This document shows positions 34,673 to 43,220 of a stretch of DNA of 64,000 nucleotides, in pieces. Every line of letters begins with the position of its first letter. Within the stretch, counting starts at the first letter, position 1. This stretch comes from an uncultured Bacillota bacterium (lineage in GTDB: Bacteria; Bacillota; Dehalobacteriia; UBA7702): assembly GCA_934702375.1 (NCBI GenBank), contig CAKUYE010000008.1, positions 1 to 64,000 on the forward strand. The letters are read 5' to 3'. The notes under the pieces are model-generated. The model was not told where the DNA came from, did no database searches, and saw only the letters and a list, made by a program, of their open reading frames with translations. Position numbers and translations under genes: made by a program.

Positions 34673-34705
34673 AAAAGAGGATGGCGCGAAACCATCCTCT
34701 TTTTT
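34673..34705 (+). terminator. Bidirectional terminator between SLH and tuf genes
   Basis: AAGAGGATGG and CCATCCTCTT pair around a 7-base loop. T-runs follow on both strands (TTTTT plus, TTTTT minus). Confidence 0.9.
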
Positions 34706-34722
34706 ATGTGCAAAGCACTTAA

Positions 34723-35925
34723 TTATTCAATAATGGAAGATACAACACCGGAACCAACGGTTCTGCCGCCTTCACGAATAGCGAAGCGGAGACCCTGTTC
34801 GATAGCGATGGGGGTGATCAATTCGATGGTCATCTTGATGTTGTCCCCGGGCATTACCATTTCTACGCCTTCGGGAAGCATTGCTACACCGGTAACGTCA
34901 GTTGTTCTGAAATAGAACTGAGGACGATAGCCGTTGAAGAAGGGAGTATGACGGCCGCCTTCTTCTTTGGTCAGTACATATACTTCGCCGGTGAATTTGG
35001 TATGAGGATGAATGCTGCCGGGTTTGGCCAATACCTGACCACGTTCGACTTCTTTTCTATCAATACCGCGGAGCAAGCAACCAATGTTGTCGCCGGCTTC
35101 TGCGTAGTCCATCATTTTACGGAACATTTCTACGCCGGTTACAACGGTTTTGCGGGGTTCGTCCTGGAGACCAACGATCTGGACTTCGTCACCGACTTTA
35201 ACCTGACCACGTTCGACACGACCGGTTACAACGGTACCACGACCGGTAATGGTGAATACATCTTCGATGGGCATCAAGAAGGGTTTATCGGTATCACGAT
35301 CGGGAGTAGGAATGTAAGCATCAACTTCATCCATTAATTTCCAGATCGGGCCGCACCACTGGCAGTCACGGCTGCCGCAGCCGCATTCGCCGGCTTTCAA
35401 GGCAGAACCGGATACGATCGGAATATCATCGCCGGGGAATTCGTATTCGTTGAGAAGTTCACGAACTTCCATTTCTACCAATTCCATCAATTCATCATCG
35501 TCAACCTGGTCAGCTTTGTTCAGGAATACTACGATGTAATGTACACCAACCTGGCGGGCCAAGAGGATGTGTTCACGAGTCTGAGGCATGGGGCCGTCAG
35601 CTGCGGATACAACCAGAATTGCACCATCCATCTGAGCAGCACCGGTGATCATGTTTTTAACATAGTCTGCGTGTCCGGGGCAGTCCACGTGGGCATAGTG
35701 TCTGTTTTCGGTTTCGTATTCTACGTGGGCGGTGTTAATGGTAATACCGCGTTCTCTTTCTTCAGGTGCAGCATCGATTTCTGCATAGCTCTTCACTACA
35801 GCACCGCCGGCTTTGGCCAGGCAGGTGGTGATTGCTGCGGTCAATGTGGTCTTACCATGGTCTACGTGGCCGATGGTACCAATGTTTACATGCGGTTTTG
35901 TGCGTTCGTACTTTTCTTTCGCCAT
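34723..35925 (-). CDS. tuf: Translation elongation factor Tu
   Basis: 400 residues; the GTPase that delivers aminoacyl-tRNA to the ribosome. G-motifs are intact: GHVDHGKT (19-26), DCPGH (81-85) and NKAD (136-139). The canonical start MAKEKYERTKPH is at 35925; a TTG four codons upstream directly abuts the AGGAGG site and is rejected. Between G-domain helices the protein carries a four-cysteine insert, ECGCGSRDCQWCG (Cys181, 183, 188, 191), which most EF-Tu proteins lack but which I recall from some clostridial lineages. It stands alone rather than in the str operon with rpsL, rpsG and fusA, and has its own promoter at 35991-36019. Confidence 0.98.
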   Translation of the reverse strand: MAKEKYERTKPHVNIGTIGHVDHGKTTLTAAITTCLAKAGGAVVKSYAEIDAAPEERERGITINTAHVEYETENRHYAHVDCPGHADYVKNMITGAAQMDGAILVVSAADGPMPQTREHILLARQVGVHYIVVFLNKADQVDDDELMELVEMEVRELLNEYEFPGDDIPIVSGSALKAGECGCGSRDCQWCGPIWKLMDEVDAYIPTPDRDTDKPFLMPIEDVFTITGRGTVVTGRVERGQVKVGDEVQIVGLQDEPRKTVVTGVEMFRKMMDYAEAGDNIGCLLRGIDRKEVERGQVLAKPGSIHPHTKFTGEVYVLTKEEGGRHTPFFNGYRPQFYFRTTDVTGVAMLPEGVEMVMPGDNIKMTIELITPIAIEQGLRFAIREGGRTVGSGVVSSIIE

Positions 35926-35990
35926 TTGCTTATGCAAACCTCCTGATAAATAAATAACATTTAACTGGGCATACTACATTAATTATAGTT

Positions 35991-36019
35991 ATCATATTCG
36001 ATTTTACGTCGGTTGTCAA
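35991..36019 (-). promoter_or_regulatory. Sigma-70-type promoter of tuf
   Basis: Minus strand TTGACA, 17-base spacer, TATGAT, about 65 bases before the start codon and downstream of the pepF stop. Confidence 0.85.
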
Positions 36020-36041
36020 TAGGTTTTATGCAGTTATACAC

Positions 36042-37844
36042 CTATTTTATCAAAATTTTTCTCAACTCTTCCAGTCTTTCCTCAAATAGTGGGAATATCC
36101 CGGGAATCGTTTTGGGATCGGTAAGATCCACACCGGCCTTTTTCAGCAGCTCATTGGGTTCATCGCTGCATCCGCCTTTAAGGAAGAAAAGATAATCTTC
36201 CACAGCTCCGGTTTCACCGGAAAGAATGCGTTTTGCCAAATATTGGGCGGCGGCAAAGCTGGTAGCGTATTTGTAGACATAAAATCCGTTATAGAAATGA
36301 GGAATTCTAGCCCATTCCAAGGCAATTTCGTCATCATATACGATGGCATCACCAAAATAATCTTTATTAAGCTGCAAATATATTTCATTAAAATCATCCG
36401 CAGTGAGAGTTTCCATCTGCTCTGCCCTCTGATGAATGATCTTTTCAAATTCCGCAAACATTGTCTGACGATAAACCGTGCCCCGGAATTCTTCCAAATA
36501 CTGATTCAGCAAAAAGGCCTTTTCCTTATCATCTTTGGAGGTTTTCAGCATATAATCGGCAAGAAGCGTTTCGTTAACAGTAGAAGCAACTTCTGCCACG
36601 AAAATGCGGTAATAGGCATAGGGATACGGTTGATGATTCCAGGAGTAATAGGAGTGCAGAGAGTGCCCTAATTCATGTGCCAAAGTAAAGACACTGTTGA
36701 GATTATCCTGATAACTCATTAAAACATAGGGATTGGTATTATAAACGCCCCAGGAATACGCTCCGGAGGTCTTGCCTTCATTTTCCCGAATATCGATCCA
36801 ACGCTCATCTCTGGCTCTTTGAAGGAGAGCAACATATTCTTCTCCCAAAGGCGAAAGAGCTTTTTTCACGATATCAAAGCCTTCTTCAAAGGGGATTTTT
36901 CGATCGGCATCTCCTACCAAAGGAGTATAAACGTCGTAAAAGTGGAGTTCCTCCAAACCAAGGACATCTTTACGCAAACGGAGATAATCCTGAAAAGCCC
37001 CAAGGTTGCTGCGGATTGAAGCGATCAAATTATCGTAAAGCGTTTCATCAACGGCATCGGCAAAAAGTGCGCTGTTCAAAGCCGAAGGGTAGCGGCGCAC
37101 CTTTGCATAAAAAACTTCACTTTTTACGCTCCCTGCCAGAGTAGCGGCAACAGTATTGCGATAACTGCCATAGGAACGGTAAAGTCCTTCAAAAGCATCC
37201 TTACGCACACGGCGGTCTTTGCTTTCCATCAAACGAATATAGTTGCCATGGGTTATGCGGATGAGGTTTCCTTTTTCATCCTGAATTTTGGGAAATTTCA
37301 GATCTGCTTCGTTAAACATCGTAAAGGTGTTTTGAGAGCTTTCCGCCATTTCTCCACTCATGGCAAGGATCGCTTCCACTTCATGGCTTAAGGTGTGGGG
37401 TTCAAAACGCAGCATATCTTTAAAGACGCGGCGATAAACTTCCAAAGGTTCATAGCTGTCGATTAACGCATCCACAACCTTTTCTCCGGCAGCAAGGATC
37501 TCCGGCGTAAAGAAAGCCATAGCTTCCTGAGCTTTAACCATTAATGCCATGGCCCGGTCACGCATCCCCTGATAACGATTTAAGCGATTATCTTCATCCA
37601 ACTTCATTTTTGCATAGACATAAAGATCATCCAGCTTCAGCTCAATGGATTCGGTAAGTTCCATAAAGCGAAAAAGGGATTCTCCGCTTTCCGTGAGACG
37701 GCCTTGAAAAGAAGGTATATCTTTCATTTCCCGGGCAGCATCTTCAAAATCCTGCTCCCAGACATCAACATCTTTATAAATAAGCTCCAGATCCCAACGG
37801 TCTTTTTGAGGGATCTCACTTCTCTGAGGTAATTTATTTGTCAT
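36042..37844 (-). CDS. pepF: Oligoendopeptidase F (M3 metallopeptidase)
   Basis: About 600 residues, the usual PepF length. The zinc site HELGHSLHS (HExxH) is present with the downstream Glu in VAEVASTVNETLL. The N-terminus QKDRWDLELIYKD is typical of the family. It is a cytoplasmic peptidase that cuts short peptides. ATG 37844 is chosen because AAAGGA lies nine bases upstream; an in-frame TTG 27 bases earlier overlaps that site. It lies upstream of tuf on the same strand but tuf has its own promoter. The short gap to the divergent YkgJ-type gene at 37935 must hold both starts. Confidence 0.95.
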   Translation of the reverse strand: MTNKLPQRSEIPQKDRWDLELIYKDVDVWEQDFEDAAREMKDIPSFQGRLTESGESLFRFMELTESIELKLDDLYVYAKMKLDEDNRLNRYQGMRDRAMALMVKAQEAMAFFTPEILAAGEKVVDALIDSYEPLEVYRRVFKDMLRFEPHTLSHEVEAILAMSGEMAESSQNTFTMFNEADLKFPKIQDEKGNLIRITHGNYIRLMESKDRRVRKDAFEGLYRSYGSYRNTVAATLAGSVKSEVFYAKVRRYPSALNSALFADAVDETLYDNLIASIRSNLGAFQDYLRLRKDVLGLEELHFYDVYTPLVGDADRKIPFEEGFDIVKKALSPLGEEYVALLQRARDERWIDIRENEGKTSGAYSWGVYNTNPYVLMSYQDNLNSVFTLAHELGHSLHSYYSWNHQPYPYAYYRIFVAEVASTVNETLLADYMLKTSKDDKEKAFLLNQYLEEFRGTVYRQTMFAEFEKIIHQRAEQMETLTADDFNEIYLQLNKDYFGDAIVYDDEIALEWARIPHFYNGFYVYKYATSFAAAQYLAKRILSGETGAVEDYLFFLKGGCSDEPNELLKKAGVDLTDPKTIPGIFPLFEERLEELRKILIK

Positions 37845-37899
37845 AAAACAGGGTCCTTTCTTTTTTCTCAAAGAATATTAAAAATAATCATAAAACATC

Positions 37900-37928
37900 T
37901 TGCGCAAATCAAAAATATTCATTATGAT
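37900..37928 (+). promoter_or_regulatory. Sigma-70-type promoter, probably giving a leaderless mRNA
   Basis: TTGCGC, 17-base spacer, TATGAT. The ATG at 37935 begins six bases after the -10 element, where transcription should start. Confidence 0.6.
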
Positions 37929-37934
37929 AAGACT

Positions 37935-38543
37935 ATGGAAAAATCAGCAACATTAAATTTTCAAATCATTGCCGTTGATGACGGCTTTGCCTATGACGTG
38001 CACCTGATCAGTAAAGATGCCACAATAGGTGATTACATTCGTCTCCTGGATGAATTTCTTGACGAAAAGGTAGCACCATGCCTCGGCTGCGATCTGTGTT
38101 GCAGCCAACGGATCCCTCTGACTTTGCCGGACATTTATACCTATGCCGGCAAAGAAAAGGAATCGATTGCCGCATTTATGAAGGAAAATGCGGAGATCCG
38201 TTTTAACGGCAAAGCTGTGGATATTAAATTAGCCCAGCGCAGTGACGGCAGCTGTATTTTTCTCGATAGAGAAAACCACAAATGCAGCGACCATATCCAT
38301 CGCAGTCTTACCTGTCATACCTATATTTGCCTGCCGCAGACAGAACGTGCCAGAAACCTTAGAGAGGAACTAATCAATCAGGGAGAAGATGCCCTAACCG
38401 CAGCCCTTTTTGAATGGAAACTGCTGGAGGATGAAGGGCGAAAAGAAAACTACCCGATAAATCCGGCATGGCACGGTAAGAATTTTGACGAAATCAAGCT
38501 GAAGGATGTTTTATCCCCGTCCGTCTATACAGCGCTGAAGTAA
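37935..38543 (+). CDS. YkgJ-type cysteine-cluster protein
   Basis: 202 residues. The cluster APCLGCDLCCSQRIPLT (CxxCxxCC, around residue 55) and the later CIFLDRENHKCSDHIHRSLTCHTYIC match the YkgJ family, thought to bind a metal or iron-sulfur centre. The function of the family is not established. No ribosome-binding site is visible upstream, and a promoter -10 element ends six bases before the ATG, so translation may be leaderless. Its 3' end overlaps the convergent gene at 38494-39252 by 50 bases. Confidence 0.78.
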   Translation: MEKSATLNFQIIAVDDGFAYDVHLISKDATIGDYIRLLDEFLDEKVAPCLGCDLCCSQRIPLTLPDIYTYAGKEKESIAAFMKENAEIRFNGKAVDIKLAQRSDGSCIFLDRENHKCSDHIHRSLTCHTYICLPQTERARNLREELINQGEDALTAALFEWKLLEDEGRKENYPINPAWHGKNFDEIKLKDVLSPSVYTALK

Positions 38544-39252
38544 TCTCTTCAATGGATTCTGCCATAAAATCATCATAGACCGGCGCAACGATATCAATAG
38601 CTCTTTTGATCAATTCTACCAAAGCTTTTTGATCACAGTCTTCAATATCATGACGTCGTTTTAAAGAAGCAATAAACTTTGCTGCCATTGTTTCCAAATC
38701 ACTGCCATCAAAACTGAAATAGGTGGAAACCTCCGTAAACATACGGCGGATATCCTCCTTCGGCTGACCAAGATAACCTTCAAGAAACACCGTACAAAAT
38801 TCTTCTCCCTCTTTGGGTAAAGCCGACAATACCGTTGCGGCAATGTGGGGGTGCTTTTGTTCCGTGATGGCATCAAAAGCGATTTCCATGATATTATGGG
38901 TTTTCCAAAGCTGCATTCCCTTTGGTAAACAGCAAGCCTTTCCTACTTCCGCCGCAATCGTTTCTCCGGCCTGGAAACAAAACCCCGGACGTACACCGTG
39001 ATATTCTTCATCAGCGTACCAGTCGATCCCGGGCAAAGCAACACCATGGGTAAGGGCACCGAGAGCAAAATCAAGATGATCCGGGGCTGTTTCCCGGGCA
39101 TAATGATACATATCGACTCCCATTTCATGGCACAAATTACGGCCAATGCCCAAAAAAGCACCGTAATCCGGAAACAATGCCCCAAGGGAAGAAAGCTTTG
39201 TTTCATAACCTAAAACAGCTTTTGCAGTATATAAGTGGGTCAATGGAAACAT
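38494..39252 (-). CDS. Conserved-looking protein of unknown function (His/Asp-rich, possible metal-dependent hydrolase)
   Basis: 252 residues from ATG 39252, which has GAGG seven bases upstream; the frame extends 75 bases further but without a better site. The N-terminus FPLTHLYTAKAVLG, then ALFPDYGAFLGIGRNLCHEMG, APDHLDFALGALTHG and WKTHNIMEIAFDAI contain many His and Asp residues spread as in helical metal-dependent phospholipase or phosphodiesterase folds. No signal peptide is seen. I do not recognise a named family with confidence. It has a possible promoter at 39299-39327. The last 50 bases overlap the convergent YkgJ-type gene. Confidence 0.65.
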   Translation of the reverse strand: MFPLTHLYTAKAVLGYETKLSSLGALFPDYGAFLGIGRNLCHEMGVDMYHYARETAPDHLDFALGALTHGVALPGIDWYADEEYHGVRPGFCFQAGETIAAEVGKACCLPKGMQLWKTHNIMEIAFDAITEQKHPHIAATVLSALPKEGEEFCTVFLEGYLGQPKEDIRRMFTEVSTYFSFDGSDLETMAAKFIASLKRRHDIEDCDQKALVELIKRAIDIVAPVYDDFMAESIEEITSALYRRTGIKHPSA

Positions 39253-39298
39253 TGCACGACCTCTTTTCCTTATAGTATTAGTATGGATGGTTTCTTTC

Positions 39299-39327
39299 AT
39301 CTTAAAACATTTTTTTCCTTTTGGCAA
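39299..39327 (-). promoter_or_regulatory. Possible promoter of the gene at 38494-39252
   Basis: Minus strand TTGCCA, 17-base spacer, TAAGAT, 47 bases before the ATG. A small hairpin (GAATCTTT/AAAGATTC, about 39331-39353) lies just upstream. Confidence 0.5.
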
Positions 39328-39411
39328 GTCGAATCTTTATAAAATGAAAGATTCGTCCTAAAAAGCTTTGATAAATAATCATTTTTCCCTGAAAAAAACA
39401 TAATTACGATA

Positions 39412-39440
39412 TTGAAAATAAAGAATAAATTCCGTATGAT
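39412..39440 (+). promoter_or_regulatory. Sigma-70-type promoter of the YitT gene
   Basis: TTGAAA, 17-base spacer, TATGAT, 51 bases before the TTG start. Confidence 0.65.
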
Positions 39441-39491
39441 ATATGGGCAGCAGGACAAAAAGGATCAGCCTGCCGCAGGGAGGAACAAAAA

Positions 39492-40529
39492 TTGAGCCTA
39501 AAAGCTTGCTTTAACCGAAACACCTTATACGACATTATCATGATCACTATAGGGTCTTTTTTTTGGGTATTAAGTTTGAATGCATTGATCGTACCAAATG
39601 GAATCCTTTCTGCCGGACTTACCGGGGTATCCATCATTATACATAACTTTATACCCGTACTTCCCATTTCCATCATCGTTTATATACTGAATGTCCCGAT
39701 TATGATTTGGGCATGGAAAGAATTGAATAAGCGGTTTATCGTTTATACCTTTTATGCCGTGACCCTTCAATCGATCCTGATGGAGTTGATGCGAAACTTT
39801 CCTACTTATACCGGCGATATCATGCTGGCAGCGATCTTTGCCGGAGTATTTGCCGGGGTCGGTTCCGGTTTAGTTATTCGCCGTAACGGCAGCGGTGCCG
39901 GTACCGATGTAATCGGCATCATTATTAAGAAAAAAAGAGGATACAGCGTAGGCACTGTGAGTATGATCTTTAATACCTGTGTGATCTGTCTTTGTGCCTT
40001 CCTCTACGGTGTAGAGATCGCCATGTATACCATCATTTTTATTGCGGTATTTTCCGTATGTACCGACAAAGCCATTGCCGGTATGGGCAAAAAATACACC
40101 GCAATGATCGTCACAACGCATCCCGAAGAAATGAAAAATGTTATTTTTGACCGGCTTCATCGCGGCGTAACATTTTTAAGAGGGAAGGGTGCATTTTTAG
40201 GCGACCAGAAGGATGTCATCTACTGTGCCATTAACCAATATGAGCTGGCAATTTTAAAAGATCTGATTTACACCATTGATCCCGATGTGTTTATGACCAT
40301 TACCGAAACCACCGAGATTTACGGGCACTTCCGAAAGACAAAAGAAATGGTCCTTACCGCTGCGGAATTGGAAACCGGAGTGGTTACCTCTGCCCAGGAA
40401 CCGGTGAGTGCTGTAGTAGACAGACAAAAGCCAAAGGTTGCCGTAATTGATAAGGACCACGAGGTTATTGACCACAAGGAAATCGAAACAGAACTGGAAG
40501 ACGGCGAAGAACGTCAAGATGACGATTAA
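39492..40529 (+). CDS. YitT family membrane protein
   Basis: 345 residues: five or six membrane helices in the first 190 residues (SFFWVLSLNALIVPNGILSAGLTGVSIII; AAIFAGVFAGVGSGLVIRRNGSGAGTDVIG), then a cytoplasmic DUF2179-type domain (AMIVTTHPEEMKNVIFDRLHRGVTFLRGKG, KDLIYTIDPDVFMTITET) and an acidic tail that is probably disordered. Length exceeds the usual 280-290 residues because of this tail. The start is TTG at 39492 with GGGAGG eight bases upstream. The biological role of the family is not established; membrane transport has been suggested. Single-gene unit with promoter and terminator. Confidence 0.9.
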   Translation: MSLKACFNRNTLYDIIMITIGSFFWVLSLNALIVPNGILSAGLTGVSIIIHNFIPVLPISIIVYILNVPIMIWAWKELNKRFIVYTFYAVTLQSILMELMRNFPTYTGDIMLAAIFAGVFAGVGSGLVIRRNGSGAGTDVIGIIIKKKRGYSVGTVSMIFNTCVICLCAFLYGVEIAMYTIIFIAVFSVCTDKAIAGMGKKYTAMIVTTHPEEMKNVIFDRLHRGVTFLRGKGAFLGDQKDVIYCAINQYELAILKDLIYTIDPDVFMTITETTEIYGHFRKTKEMVLTAAELETGVVTSAQEPVSAVVDRQKPKVAVIDKDHEVIDHKEIETELEDGEERQDDD

Positions 40530-40536
40530 ACAATAT

Positions 40537-40575
40537 AACGACTTATTTCTTGAATAACGGAAATAAGTCGTTTTT
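40537..40575 (+). terminator. Rho-independent terminator after the YitT gene
   Basis: AACGACTTATTTC and GAAATAAGTCGTT flank a 10-base loop, followed by TTT. Confidence 0.85.
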
Positions 40576-40660
40576 ATTTGTTCACACGTTGATCCTTGTC
40601 TTTTTTCGACACTGTGATACAATAATAGTATAATAATCAGTCAATCATAAGGAGATCGCA

Positions 40661-41527
40661 ATGCACTATACAACAGCCAAGGGCATATTGTCCGCAAAAA
40701 ACGGAATGAATCTGTACAGAGGATGCTCTCACGGCTGTATTTACTGTGATTCCCGCAGTCATTGCTACCAAATGGCCCACGACTTTGAGGATATCGAAGT
40801 CAAAGAAAATGCTCTGACCTTGTTGGAACATACGTTACGTCATAAAAGAAAAAAATGTATGATTGGAACCGGTTCCATGTCCGATCCCTATATGCCTTTG
40901 GAGAAAGACCTGCAATATACCCGCAAGGCACTGGAACTGATTTACAACTACGGCTTCGGTGCCACGTTAATTACAAAATCGAACCTGGTATTACGAGATA
41001 TCGACCTCCTGAAAAAATTCAACACACGGACAAAATGCGTTGTACAAATGACCCTTACAACCTTTGACGAATCTCTCTGCAAGAAGCTGGAACCAAAGGT
41101 TTGCACCACAAAAACACGGTTTGAAGTATTAAAGGCCCTTCACAGCGAAGGAATCCCCACAGTGGTATGGCTTTCACCGATTTTACCGATGCTGAATGAC
41201 AATCGGGAAAATATCGAAGGCATTCTCCAATACTGTATAAAAGCAAAAGTTTACGGAGTCATCTGTTTCGGAATGGGCTTGACCTTAAGAGAGGGTAATC
41301 GAGAATATTTCTACGACCAGCTGGATCTCCATTTTCCAAACCTGAAGCAATATTATATGCAGCGCTATGGAAATCAATATATGATCAACAGTCCCCGAAA
41401 CAGGGAGTTAATGCAAATTTATCACAGACTTTGCGAAGAAAACCACATACTTCATAACAATAACGATATTTTTCAATATCTGCAAACATTTACGGAAAAA
41501 GAGCCATTGCAGCCCAGCTTATTTTAG
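40661..41527 (+). CDS. Radical SAM protein (SPL/Rv2578c-like)
   Basis: 288 residues. The radical SAM cluster motif is CSHGCIYC (CxxxCxxC, near residue 23-30) after NLYRGC; MIGTGSMSDPYMPLEKD and LITKSNLVLRDIDLL follow as in the spore-photoproduct-lyase-like group of small radical SAM proteins. No accessory cluster-binding domain is seen. Reaction and substrate are unknown. AAGGAG precedes the ATG. The ydcF-like gene follows 26 bases after its stop, so the two may be one transcript. A TATAAT-like element at about 40631 suggests its own promoter. Confidence 0.87.
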   Translation: MHYTTAKGILSAKNGMNLYRGCSHGCIYCDSRSHCYQMAHDFEDIEVKENALTLLEHTLRHKRKKCMIGTGSMSDPYMPLEKDLQYTRKALELIYNYGFGATLITKSNLVLRDIDLLKKFNTRTKCVVQMTLTTFDESLCKKLEPKVCTTKTRFEVLKALHSEGIPTVVWLSPILPMLNDNRENIEGILQYCIKAKVYGVICFGMGLTLREGNREYFYDQLDLHFPNLKQYYMQRYGNQYMINSPRNRELMQIYHRLCEENHILHNNNDIFQYLQTFTEKEPLQPSLF

Positions 41528-41553
41528 ATACACACAACAGAAGGGAGCTCTCT

Positions 41554-42300
41554 ATGAAAAAACTGCGAAAAATCATTGCCTATCTGCTGATTCTTATCTG
41601 TCTCTGGTTTTTACTGCCTTTAGCAAAGGGCATACTTCATATTGGGATGATCTATCCCGTAATATTGCTGTGCCCGGTGATTCTGTTCCTTTTAAAACCA
41701 AATCTATGGGAAAACATAAAGAAACGCCACCCTTCCTGGATCAAGATTACCATTGCCATCTATGCTGCTGTGATTCTTTTCTGTGGAAGCACTCTGGCAG
41801 TAATGATCTTTGCCGCCAATCAAAAAGCACCGGCCAACAGTACCTGTATCGTACTAGGCTGTATGGTTTATGGCGAAACACCCAGTCGTATGCTGAATGA
41901 CCGGTGTGAAGCCGCCTACACATATCTGGCGGAAAATCCCAATGCTTCCTGTATTGCCACAGGAGGGCAGGGAAGGAGGGAAGATATTTCCGAAGCTGAA
42001 GCCATATGCCGCGTGTTGACAAGCAAAGGAATTGCCCGTGATCGTATTTATTTGGAAGATCAATCCACCGATACTTATGAAAATCTGCAAAATGCCGCAA
42101 AGATCATTGAAGAAAAACACTTGTCAAAAAACGTTGCTGTAGCAACAAACAGTTTTCATATTTACCGTGGTGAAATTTTTGCCCGGCTGTCCGGATTGAC
42201 GCCCTATGCAGCTCCTGCTCCGACATATCTTATTATGTTGCCGGGATATTGGGCAAGAGAGATCCTTGCTGTTTGGGAGGCATGGGTCTTTTATGAATGA
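41554..42300 (+). CDS. YdcF/SanA-like (DUF218) membrane-anchored protein
   Basis: 248 residues. Two or three N-terminal hydrophobic segments (IIAYLLILICLWFLLPLA, MIYPVILLCPVILFLL, IAIYAAVILFCGSTLAVMIF) precede a DUF218 domain: TCIVLGCMVYGETPSRMLNDRCEAAYTYL, CIATGGQGRREDISEAEAI, DRIYLEDQSTDTYENLQNA and VATNSFHIYRGEIF. The family is linked to envelope biogenesis but has no agreed reaction. AAGGGAG precedes the ATG. It follows the radical SAM gene closely. No terminator was noticed directly after it; the next plus-strand signal is the orphan RNA promoter at 42357. Confidence 0.88.
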   Translation: MKKLRKIIAYLLILICLWFLLPLAKGILHIGMIYPVILLCPVILFLLKPNLWENIKKRHPSWIKITIAIYAAVILFCGSTLAVMIFAANQKAPANSTCIVLGCMVYGETPSRMLNDRCEAAYTYLAENPNASCIATGGQGRREDISEAEAICRVLTSKGIARDRIYLEDQSTDTYENLQNAAKIIEEKHLSKNVAVATNSFHIYRGEIFARLSGLTPYAAPAPTYLIMLPGYWAREILAVWEAWVFYE

Positions 42301-42356
42301 CTCCGACCTCCATTTTTGCCATAAAAACCTTTTATGTTACATAAAAGAAATAATTC

Positions 42357-42385
42357 TTGCATAAATCGACATTTTCTGATATAAT
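42357..42385 (+). promoter_or_regulatory. Sigma-70-type promoter of the orphan structured RNA
   Basis: TTGCAT, 17-base spacer, TATAAT; start expected near 42392. Confidence 0.75.
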
Positions 42386-42391
42386 ATGTTT

Positions 42392-42547
42392 TAATATATA
42401 TGATGTAAGACCGCATCGGCAATACTAAAAGGCATTCATTTTCTTATTTCCTGTCATGCTGGGAATAAGATTCTCCTCCGGGGCATTGACCCCGGAATAA
42501 TATTTCTTTCAGATTCGATGCGGTTCAAAGTAGAACCGCATTGTTTC
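42392..42547 (+). ncRNA. Structured RNA with riboswitch-like alternative pairing, unknown class
   Basis: About 155 bases with its own promoter and ending in a hairpin. The 5' arm GACCGCATCG (42409-42418) can pair with CGATGCGGTT (42516-42525), closing a junction that contains the stems CTTATTTCC/GGGAATAAG and CCGGGG/CCCCGG. The same central arm can instead pair with GAACCGCAT (42533-42541) to form a terminator-like hairpin (42518-42541, then TTGTTT). Such mutually exclusive pairing is typical of riboswitches. However, no gene lies downstream on the plus strand, apart from a possible 15-codon ORF at about 42559, so it may be a small RNA. I could not match it to a known class. Confidence 0.55.
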
Positions 42548-42569
42548 GTATAAAGACTATGGAACACAA

Positions 42570-42620
42570 AATAAAAAGCTCTATGTTATTTGGATTTCAT
42601 CCTTAACAACATAGAGCTTT
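42570..42620 (-). terminator. Terminator of the nickel-type ABC operon
   Basis: AAAGCTCTATGTT and AACATAGAGCTTT flank a 20-base loop; the minus strand continues TTATTTTG. It is 4 bases from the last stop codon, and a T-rich tail on the plus strand (TATTTTATTT) could stop the orphan RNA too. Confidence 0.85.
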
Positions 42621-42623
42621 ATT

Positions 42624-43220
42624 TTATTTCATTTCGACAACCCTGGTGGCTACTAACTTTGTCAGAGGCTCACTGTGAGAAACAAGAACCATGCCTATAT
42701 TACGCCGCTCTGTTTCTGCCAGTAAAAAGCTCCATATCTGGCTCTGAGTAATAAGATCCAGCATCGTGCTGATCTCATCGCATATCAAAAAACGGGTTTG
42801 ATTGCTCAAAGCCCGGGCGATACAAAAACGCTGGATCTCACCGCCGGAAAGCTCCCCGGGAAAACGGTGATACCAATCCTTTTCTATACCTAAGCCTTCC
42901 ACAACACCGGGATCCAAATCAGGGCATTGAGCTAAAGTATCCCCTATGCGCATGGCAGGATCTACCGAACGCTCCGGATGCTGCCAAATCATTTGTACCG
43001 GACAATAGCCCTTTTTCGGCAGAGGTTTCCCATCCAAAAGTACCGTTCCTTCCCACGGTTCACTGTAACCGGCCAAAAGCTGACAAAAGGTGGTTTTGCC
43101 AAAACCGCTGGGGGCAGACAATGCAACACGTTCACCGACATCAACGGTGAGATCATAATGCTCTAAAACAGGTATTCCTTTTTGATAGCCAAAGGTGATA
43201 TTCTTTGCTTCAAGACTCAT
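42624..43220 (-). CDS. ABC transporter ATP-binding protein (NikE/OppF-like)
   Basis: 198 residues from ATG 43220 (MSLEAKNITFGY), which has GGGGAGG nine bases upstream; the longer open frame is an artefact of reading through the His-rich end of the upstream gene. Walker A is APSGFGKTT, the signature is LSGGEIQR, and Walker B is FLICDEIS. Q-loop WQHPERS is present. It is short and lacks the C-terminal OppF-type extension. It overlaps the upstream ATPase gene by 11 bases, and is the last gene of the operon. It should pair with that ATPase to power the two permeases. Confidence 0.9.
   Translation of the reverse strand: MSLEAKNITFGYQKGIPVLEHYDLTVDVGERVALSAPSGFGKTTFCQLLAGYSEPWEGTVLLDGKPLPKKGYCPVQMIWQHPERSVDPAMRIGDTLAQCPDLDPGVVEGLGIEKDWYHRFPGELSGGEIQRFCIARALSNQTRFLICDEISTMLDLITQSQIWSFLLAETERRNIGMVLVSHSEPLTKLVATRVVEMK

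Noticed and set aside
42392..42547. 6S RNA
   Set aside because: Length, promoter and closing stem are compatible, but the two side-by-side inner hairpins do not form the long rod with a central bubble expected of 6S RNA; left as unknown class.
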